The position numbers were made by a program, and so were the translations under genes. DNA of 14,431 nt from UBA11346 sp038318565 (GTDB lineage Bacteria; Planctomycetota; UBA11346). This document shows, piece after piece, positions 6,703-12,037 of this stretch. The notes under the pieces are model-generated. The model searched no databases, was not told the DNA's origin, and saw nothing but the letters and a program-made list of their open reading frames with translations. The DNA lies in contig JBBQCI010000091.1 of NCBI GenBank assembly GCA_038318565.1, forward strand, positions 1 through 14,431, written 5' to 3'. Numbering within the stretch: position 1 is the first letter of the stretch; the number at the start of each line of letters is the position of its first letter.

Positions 6703-6929
6703 CCACGGTCAGTGAGCGCCGAAGCATGCCGCGCCTGGCCCGTCCTGGCGAGTTGTTCCTGTGCGGCTATCCCCCACGGTCAGTGAGCGCCGAAGCATGC
6801 CGCGCCTGTCCCGTCCTGGCCCGTCCTGGCCCGTCCTCGCGAGTTGTTCCCGTGCGGCTATCCCCCACGGTCAGTGAGCGCCGAAGCATGCCGCGCCTGG
6901 CCCGTCCTCGCGAGTTGTTCCCGTGCGGC
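6703..6929. repeat. Tandem array of about 71-bp units, three copies
   Basis: Copy 1 spans 6703-6773 (71 bp), copy 2 6774-6864 (91 bp) and copy 3 6865 to about 6929. All begin CCACGGTCAGTGAGCGCCGA, continue AGCATGCCGCGCCTG and contain CGAGTTGTTCC. Copy 2 is 20 bp longer because its internal 10-bp unit CCCGTCCTGG is present three times (6810-6839, the third copy ending CCTCG) instead of once. A further partial match, CGTCAGTGAGC, occurs near 6975-6985. The array is non-coding, between ispG and trxA. No spacer structure of the CRISPR type is present. Its function is unknown. Confidence 0.9.
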
Positions 6930-7030
6930 ATGCGCCCAGCGAGCCACCCCGGAGTGCGTGGTCCCAATCGGCGAACGTCAGTGAGCCGGGCTCGGCAGGG
7001 GTTCCGGGCGGCGGCAGCCCCCGGCGGGGC

Positions 7031-7047
7031 GAGGGGCAGAGCCCCTC
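7031..7047 (-). terminator. Putative hairpin terminator of trxA
   Basis: GAGGGGC-TCT-GCCCCTC on the minus strand is a perfect 7-bp stem with a 3-nt loop. It overlaps the last two bases of the trxA TGA stop (7046-7048). A second small GC hairpin (GCCCC-CGGC-GGGGC, about 7017-7030) follows on the trxA transcript. No U-tract follows either, so intrinsic termination is plausible but unproven. Confidence 0.45.
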
Positions 7048-7363
7048 AAGCGGAAAGCTTAATAAACTCGCGCAGCTTAGGTTCCGGCTGGAAGCCCATG
7101 ACCTGACCGGCCGGCTTGCCGTTCTTGAACAGGATCATGGTCGGGATGCTCATCACACCGTACTGCTGCGCGGTCTGCGGATTGTCGTCGACATTGAGCT
7201 TGCCGATCAAAACGGTGGCCTCGAGTTCTTTCGAGAGCTTCTCGATAACCGGGCCGATCATCTTGCATGGGCCGCACCAGGGGGCCCAGAAGTCGACGAG
7301 AACGGGCTTGGACGAGGCAAGCACGTCGGTGGCGAAATTGGCGTCAGTGAACTCGTGGGCCAT
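7046..7363 (-). CDS. trxA: Thioredoxin
   Basis: A single-domain thioredoxin of 105 residues, the usual length. The redox motif WCGPCK is at residues 29-34, preceded by VLVDFWAPW. The cis-proline loop MSIPT and the later FKNGKPAGQVMGF glycine turn are also present. It reduces protein disulfides in the cytoplasm, with electrons normally from thioredoxin reductase, which is not in this window. AGGAG at 7371-7375, seven bases before the ATG, fixes the start. It lies 75 bp downstream of the alpha/beta hydrolase on the same strand and could share its transcript. Any functional link between the two is unknown. Confidence 0.97.
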   Translation of the reverse strand: MAHEFTDANFATDVLASSKPVLVDFWAPWCGPCKMIGPVIEKLSKELEATVLIGKLNVDDNPQTAQQYGVMSIPTMILFKNGKPAGQVMGFQPEPKLREFIKLSA

Positions 7364-7370
7364 GGCTGAA

Positions 7371-7375
7371 CTCCT
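7371..7375 (-). promoter_or_regulatory. Ribosome-binding site of trxA
   Basis: AGGAG on the minus strand with 7-nt spacing to the trxA ATG. It is one of the few canonical Shine-Dalgarno sequences in the window and sets the trxA start. Confidence 0.75.
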
Positions 7376-7438
7376 GGTTGGCTGCCAGACGCTAGGGCCG
7401 GCCCGCTTGGCCGCAATGGGACCAAGCTCCAGGCCTCG

Positions 7439-8464
7439 TCAGACCATCGAGCGGGAGTGCGCGGCCAAGGCTGCGGCCGGCAGCACGGCGGCGACCTTGT
7501 GTATACCATTGCGGAGCATGCCGACGCCGTGCGACTTGGCGTAACGGGCCATCCAGCGGATCATCGGCGGATTGAAGGCGGCGGCATGCTTGAGCAGCGA
7601 GGCATGCGGCACTTCACCGCCGTCGCGATCGTAGATCCAGTGTACTTCGACCTTCGGGAAGACCTTGCAGGCGAAGTCAGGACGGCACAGCCGACTGGTC
7701 CCCGGCCCATTCATGTCGAGGGTCTGGCGTTCCTTGCTGCCCCACAGGATCAGCGTTGGCGCGTCGCACAGCGGGCCCTTGGTGCCGGCCAAGCCGCGAA
7801 ACCGGGTGATGGCGAGCACGCGTTGCACCGAACCCTCGGGCGGTAAGCGTTCCAGGGTGCGCTGGATGCGCGTCGACAGGCGTCGTTCGGTCCACGCCGC
7901 ATAACCCTGCGGGGTGAACAGGCCGAGTGGTCCCAGCCAGCGCAGGGCATCGCGCGAACCGTCGACCTGCTCGGTCGCCCTGGTGACCAGGGTCTTGAAC
8001 AGCTGGCGTCCACGTTCCAGGGCGAGGTACGGCGTGCCGTTTTCCTTCTGGCTCTCGGCGATGATCGGCAGGGTCAGACGCGACAACATCGACGACAGGT
8101 CGTCGGTGTGGGTCATTGGCGAGATCAGGATCAGTCCGCGCAGCGGCAGGGGGCGGCCGGATTCCTGGCCCCGGCGCAGCATCTCGATGACGATGCCGCC
8201 GCCCACGCTGAGGCCGACCAGGACCGGGGCGAGGCCGGCGCTGTGGGCACGATCAAGTTCCTCGCGTACGCCGGCGATCACCGCATCGAGATCGAAGCTC
8301 TCGTACGGGTAGGTGACGATGGCGACGCTGCCCCTGCTGCGCAGTAGCTTCAGTTGGCGCGCGTAGGTTTCCGGGCCGTCTGGAACGAGTCCGGGCAAGC
8401 AGACGAAGTGGAACGGTTTTCCACCCGGGTGGCGCAACATGAGGAGGTCGGAGCGGCAGAGCAT
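7439..8464 (-). CDS. Alpha/beta hydrolase, substrate unknown
   Basis: The 341-residue protein has the alpha/beta hydrolase fold. An early strand and oxyanion region (HFVCLPGLVPDGPETY, 19-34) is followed by a nucleophile elbow GLSVG with Ser86. After a cap-like helical region (about 120-225) comes LILWGSKE (238-245), where Glu245 sits in the usual acid position. His287 in the motif EVPHASL is a likely catalytic His. There is no signal peptide, so it is probably cytoplasmic. It could be an esterase, lipase or acyltransferase-like protein; the sequence does not decide. The ATG at 8464 has no clear ribosome-binding site, and an in-frame ATG at 8440 is an alternative. It lies upstream of trxA on the same strand and 160 bp downstream of the araC-family gene. 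Confidence 0.85.
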   Translation of the reverse strand: MLCRSDLLMLRHPGGKPFHFVCLPGLVPDGPETYARQLKLLRSRGSVAIVTYPYESFDLDAVIAGVREELDRAHSAGLAPVLVGLSVGGGIVIEMLRRGQESGRPLPLRGLILISPMTHTDDLSSMLSRLTLPIIAESQKENGTPYLALERGRQLFKTLVTRATEQVDGSRDALRWLGPLGLFTPQGYAAWTERRLSTRIQRTLERLPPEGSVQRVLAITRFRGLAGTKGPLCDAPTLILWGSKERQTLDMNGPGTSRLCRPDFACKVFPKVEVHWIYDRDGGEVPHASLLKHAAAFNPPMIRWMARYAKSHGVGMLRNGIHKVAAVLPAAALAAHSRSMV

Positions 8465-8516
8465 GCGTTGGATCAGTCAGTGGATCGTGGCGTGCTGGGT
8501 CAAGACGCCCGTAACC

Positions 8517-8585
8517 TCAGATGAATTTCTGGTGAAGCAAGCTTTTCGCGGGCCTTATGTGGGACTGCAGCCCAGTTGAAGGCAT
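8517..8585 (-). CDS. Possible 22-residue small ORF or leader peptide
   Basis: ATG at 8585 opens a 22-codon frame ending in TGA at 8517-8519, with product starting MPSTGLQSHIRPAKS. Nine bases upstream is GGAGGAG (8595-8601), the strongest Shine-Dalgarno sequence in the window. The ORF sits in a relatively AT-rich gap between the araC-family gene and the hydrolase, 52 bp before the hydrolase start. It has no hydrophobic segment and no amino-acid run that would suggest an attenuator. It may be a small protein, an upstream leader of the hydrolase-trxA transcript, or chance. Confidence 0.3.
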   Translation of the reverse strand: MPSTGLQSHIRPAKSLLHQKFI

Positions 8586-8594
8586 GACCGTCCA

Positions 8595-8601
8595 CTCCTC
8601 C
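8595..8601 (-). promoter_or_regulatory. Strong Shine-Dalgarno before the small ORF
   Basis: GGAGGAG on the minus strand, 9 nt before the ATG at 8585. Most starts in this window lack such a site, which makes it noticeable. It lies 24 bp past the stop codon of the araC-family gene. Confidence 0.4.
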
Positions 8602-8624
8602 ACATCCTACTTACCAGAAAGGCT

Positions 8625-9458
8625 TTACGGCATACGGTGGCGGCGTCGGTAAGCCGCAGGCGGCAGGCCGTAGGCGCGAGCGAACAGACGGTAGAAATAG
8701 CTTGGGCTGCTAAAGCCGAGGCCAAATCCGATGTCGAGCACGGCGCGATTGCTGCGCGCCAGTTCCAGGGCAGCCAGTTGCAGCCGCACCTGATTGAGAT
8801 GCTGGCTCGGCGAAATGCCGAGATAGCGGCGGAAGGTGCGGGACAGATGGGCCTGACTGACCCCGGCGTGCCGGTGCAGGTCGCTGACGGTCAGGCCCTG
8901 GCAGACACCGTCCTCCATGCGGCGCAGCAGAGGCGACAGCCAGGCCGGACCATCGCCGGGAGCGGCCCCGTCGGGACGACCGAGGAAGGCTGGCAGCCAG
9001 CGGAGCAGAAAGCGCGCCAGCACCGTGCGTGAGCCTGGAGACCCTTGCCGGGCGATCAGTTCGGCGAGATCACCGAGGATGCGCTGTTGCTCGGCCATGG
9101 CGAAGCGGGCCCGCGGCGCCTGAGCGGCATCGGAGAGGTCGGCGATCGGCAGATCTGTATCAACATAAGATGCAAGCCGCTGCCATTCGCTGGTCAGCAC
9201 GTTGAGGTTATGGAAGCGGAACCCTTCGCCCCACAGGGCGTGGGTGTCGCTAGGCCGGATGAGCACCGCATCGCCGGCGCGCAGGACAATCTCCTCACTG
9301 TTGATGCGTTGACGGATCTGGCCGCGTTCGACGACCAGCAGGTCGCCGAAGCCACGATGGGTGTGTTCGGGATAGCTCCAGGCCCCAGCCGACTCCTGGA
9401 TGTGCAGGGTGTAGGAATGGCCAGGATCGAAGAGCGATTCAGCCGTCAGGACGGGCAT
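8625..9458 (-). CDS. AraC-family transcriptional regulator
   Basis: From the ATG at 9458 the protein has 277 residues. The N-terminal part (about 10-85) is a cupin-like sugar-sensing domain with HTH (His32, His34) and FGDLLVVERG. The C-terminal part (about 185-275) carries two helix-turn-helix motifs: TVSDLHRHAGVSQAHLSRTF, and VLDIGFGLGFSSPSYFYRLF followed by the usual Gly-Leu-Pro-Pro-x-x-Tyr-Arg. This is the standard AraC/XylS layout, so it probably senses a sugar and binds DNA as a dimer. A TTG at 9470 could add four residues; neither start has a ribosome-binding site. It diverges from the GH2 beta-mannosidase across about 63 bp and is the obvious candidate to control it. Direct repeats in that gap may be its operator. 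Confidence 0.93.
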   Translation of the reverse strand: MPVLTAESLFDPGHSYTLHIQESAGAWSYPEHTHRGFGDLLVVERGQIRQRINSEEIVLRAGDAVLIRPSDTHALWGEGFRFHNLNVLTSEWQRLASYVDTDLPIADLSDAAQAPRARFAMAEQQRILGDLAELIARQGSPGSRTVLARFLLRWLPAFLGRPDGAAPGDGPAWLSPLLRRMEDGVCQGLTVSDLHRHAGVSQAHLSRTFRRYLGISPSQHLNQVRLQLAALELARSNRAVLDIGFGLGFSSPSYFYRLFARAYGLPPAAYRRRHRMP

Positions 9459-9521
9459 GCCAGAGATCAAAGGAGTTCAATCGGGAGTCAACCCCGGGGA
9501 AGCGCGCGACGGCGCCGCGAC
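9459..9521. promoter_or_regulatory. Divergent araC/GH2 control region
   Basis: This 63-bp gap must hold the promoters of both genes, or parts of them. GGAGTTCAA (9472-9480) and GGAGTCAA (9484-9491) form a direct repeat offset by 12 bp. Together with ATCAA at 9466-9470, the core TCAA occurs three times at 10- and 11-bp steps, one helical turn apart. AraC-family proteins typically bind direct repeats, so this is a candidate operator. A TTGACT on the minus strand overlaps the right repeat and could be a -35 box, but no convincing -10 follows. Confidence 0.4.
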
Positions 9522-12020
9522 ATGCTTCCGCCCATGCATCCCGCCAGCCAACCCTCCCGCTCCGCCATCCTTGATCTCGCCGGCACCTGGCAGCTGCGCG
9601 ACGCTGAAGGCGGCAACGCCTGTCCGCTCGCCCTGCCCGGCGACGTGCACAGCGCGCTGCTCGCTGCCGGACTCATCCCCGACCCGTTCGTCGGGCTCAA
9701 TGAGGAGCAGGTGCAGTGGGTCGGCGAACGTGACTGGGTGGCGACCCGCACTGTGCAGGTCGACGCTGCGATGCTGGATGCGCCGTCGATCTACCTCAAC
9801 GCGGACACCGTTGACACGTTCTGCACCATCGTCATCAACGGCCAGCAAGCCGGGGTGTGCGGCAACCACTTCCGGCGCTGGCGCTTTGAGGTGCGACCGC
9901 TGCTCAAAGCCGGCCTGAACAGCATCGAGCTACGCTTCCGTTCCAGCCGCACCGAGATGAAGGAGCGCGCCGCCCGCCTCGGTTACCCGATCCCATGCAA
10001 CCACAACGCCTACGGGCCGAAGTTCCCGCACTACAATCTGGTGCGCAAGCCGATGTGCCACGCCGGCTGGGACTGGGGCATCCCGATCCAGAGTCTCGGC
10101 GTCCTCGGCGACTTCAGCTTGCACGCGGTGGCCGCGGCGCGGATCGACTACGTCACCACGGTGCAGGACCACAGCCCCGGCCGCGTGCGCCTGCACGTCA
10201 CCGCCGAGCTGACCGCGCATGCCGCCGGCGCCGGCGAGCTGAGTATCGAGATCGCCGGGCAGCGCGTGGCCGTTCCGCTGCAGCTGGCCGCCGGCGCCAA
10301 CAGCGCCACCGCGACGGTCGAGATCGCCGATCCGCAGCTGTGGTGGCCCAACGGCCATGGCGCCCAGCCGCTCTACGACCTCGCAGTCAGCGCTGGCGGA
10401 GAGACGGTGCGCAAGCGCCTCGGTCTGCGCCGCCTCGAGGTGGTCAACCAGCCCGACGCCATCGGTCGACCGCTGACCGTGCGGGTCAACGGCGTCGATA
10501 TCTTCTGCAAGGGCGCCAACTGGATCCCTACCGACGCCCTGCCGGCGCGCCAGGAGGGCCGCTACGAGCAGCTCATCCTCAGCGCCAAGACCGCGAACAT
10601 GAACATGATCCGCGTGTGGGGCGGCGGCCAGTTTGAGGCCGACCGCTTCTACGAGCTATGCGACGAGCACGGCATCCTGCTGTGGCACGACTTCATGTTC
10701 AGCTGCGCGCTGTACCCGGCCGATGCGGAGTTCCTCGCCGAGATCGCCGCTGAGACCACGCATCAGGTCAAGCGCCTGCGCGACCATGCCTGCATCGCGC
10801 TGTGGTGCGGCGACAACGAGTGCGTCGGCGCGCTGACCTGGTTCAAGGAATCGCGCGACAGCCGCGACCGCTACCTGGTCGACTGGGTGCGCCTCGACGA
10901 CACCCGCGGCGGGGCCGCGCGCGCCGCCGATCCGACCCGCACTTACTGGCCGAGCAGCCCCTGCGCCGGGCCCGGCGATTTCAGCGACACCTGGCACAAG
11001 GACGGCTCGGGCGACATGCACTACTGGTCGGTGTGGCACGAGGGCAAGAGCTTCGACGCCTACTACGCTGTGAAGCCGCGCTTCTGCAGCGAGTTCGGCT
11101 ACCAGTCGTTCAACAGCCTGGAATCGGTGCGCACCTACTGCCCGCCCGAGGACTTCAACATCACTGCTCCGACCATGGAGTACCACCAGCGCAACGACGG
11201 CGGCAACCGGCGCATCAACGAGATGTTCTCGCGCTACTTCCGCATGCCCAAGGGCTTCGCCGAGACGCTGTACCTCTCGCAGGTGCAGCAGTCGCTGGCG
11301 ATCAAGACCGCGGTCGAGTACTGGCGCAGCCTGCGCCCGCAGTGCATGGGCACGCTGTTCTGGCAGCTCAACGACATCTGGCCGGTCGCCAGCTGGGCCA
11401 GCGTCGAGTACGGCGGCCGCTGGAAGCAGTTGCAGCACCACGCCCGCCGCTTCTTCCAGCCGGTGGCCGCGGTCATCCACCAGCGCGTCGACGGCGAGGC
11501 AGGTGAGATCGTCGAGGCCTGGGCGATCAACGACACGGCCCACGAGGCCGACCTCGCGGTCGAACTCGCCCTGTGGGGCTTCGACGGCGCGCCGGGCGCG
11601 GCCGAGACTCTACGGGCGCGCGTCGCCGCCGGCTCGGCCCTGCGCCTCGGCCGCTGGAGCGCGACGCACTTCTGCGTCGACGACGCGGCACGCCAGAACC
11701 GCTTCCTTCACGTCACGCTCAGTGGCACCTGCGGCGGCCAAGCCGTCACCCACGCCAACACCCACGTTTTCACCGAGTACAAGCGCTGCCGCCTGGCCGA
11801 CGCGCAGGTCGTGGCGAAGGTCGATGGCGCGACGCTGACCCTAAGCAGTGACAAGCCGGCCTTCTACGTCATGGCCTCGGCCCAGACTGGCGGCGAGTTC
11901 TGCGACAACAGCCTCACCCTGCTGCCCGGCCGGCCGCGCACCCTGATCATGCGCGACCAGCACGGCACGGCCACGCCGGTCGGCGACGTGGCGGTGATGC
12001 ACCTACGTCAGACCTACTAA
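9522..12020 (+). CDS. GH2 beta-mannosidase
   Basis: The 832-residue protein matches bacterial and eukaryotic GH2 beta-mannosidases, which release mannose from non-reducing ends of beta-mannosides. An N-terminal sugar-binding beta-domain (about 15-195) is followed by an immunoglobulin-like domain (about 200-305). The TIM barrel comes next, with KGANWIPTDALP near 330, RVWGGGQFE, and the acid/base Glu433 in WCGDNE. The nucleophile is Glu524 in FCSEFGYQSF; further barrel motifs are WQLNDIWPVASWASVEYGG. C-terminal beta-domains follow. Length is typical. There is no signal peptide, so it likely acts in the cytoplasm on imported manno-oligosaccharides. ATGs at 9522 and 9534 are both possible and neither has a ribosome-binding site. 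The frame is open back to 9045, but that part is antisense to araC. It diverges from the araC gene and converges with GH36. Confidence 0.93.
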   Translation: MLPPMHPASQPSRSAILDLAGTWQLRDAEGGNACPLALPGDVHSALLAAGLIPDPFVGLNEEQVQWVGERDWVATRTVQVDAAMLDAPSIYLNADTVDTFCTIVINGQQAGVCGNHFRRWRFEVRPLLKAGLNSIELRFRSSRTEMKERAARLGYPIPCNHNAYGPKFPHYNLVRKPMCHAGWDWGIPIQSLGVLGDFSLHAVAAARIDYVTTVQDHSPGRVRLHVTAELTAHAAGAGELSIEIAGQRVAVPLQLAAGANSATATVEIADPQLWWPNGHGAQPLYDLAVSAGGETVRKRLGLRRLEVVNQPDAIGRPLTVRVNGVDIFCKGANWIPTDALPARQEGRYEQLILSAKTANMNMIRVWGGGQFEADRFYELCDEHGILLWHDFMFSCALYPADAEFLAEIAAETTHQVKRLRDHACIALWCGDNECVGALTWFKESRDSRDRYLVDWVRLDDTRGGAARAADPTRTYWPSSPCAGPGDFSDTWHKDGSGDMHYWSVWHEGKSFDAYYAVKPRFCSEFGYQSFNSLESVRTYCPPEDFNITAPTMEYHQRNDGGNRRINEMFSRYFRMPKGFAETLYLSQVQQSLAIKTAVEYWRSLRPQCMGTLFWQLNDIWPVASWASVEYGGRWKQLQHHARRFFQPVAAVIHQRVDGEAGEIVEAWAINDTAHEADLAVELALWGFDGAPGAAETLRARVAAGSALRLGRWSATHFCVDDAARQNRFLHVTLSGTCGGQAVTHANTHVFTEYKRCRLADAQVVAKVDGATLTLSSDKPAFYVMASAQTGGEFCDNSLTLLPGRPRTLIMRDQHGTATPVGDVAVMHLRQTY

Positions 12021-12037
12021 GGCGCAGGACCGGGGCT

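Larger units (their letters stand above)
6570..7045. other. Gene-free stretch with tandem repeats
   Basis: This 476-bp gap between the start of ispG and the end of trxA contains no credible gene. It holds a 7-bp triplet repeat (6671-6691), three copies of a roughly 71-bp repeat (6703-6929), and a GC-rich hairpin cluster near trxA (from about 7017). An open frame runs through the repeats on the plus strand, but it encodes only a repetitive Arg/Pro/Ser-rich sequence. The ispG promoter must lie here, but I cannot pick one with confidence. Confidence 0.7.

Noticed and set aside
6703..6929. CRISPR array
   Set aside because: The repeats are 71-91 bp and directly abutting, with no unique spacers and no cas genes.
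6540..7106. Plus-strand frame of 188 codons through the tandem repeats
   Set aside because: It encodes only repeated Arg/Ser/Pro-rich segments produced by the DNA repeats and overlaps the trxA end.
9045..9521. N-terminal extension of the GH2 frame by 159 codons
   Set aside because: Antisense to the AraC regulator; the GH2 domain begins only after 9522.
10656..11543. Minus-strand frame of 295 codons opposite GH2
   Set aside because: Lies opposite the catalytic barrel of a certain GH2 enzyme; composition is antisense-like.
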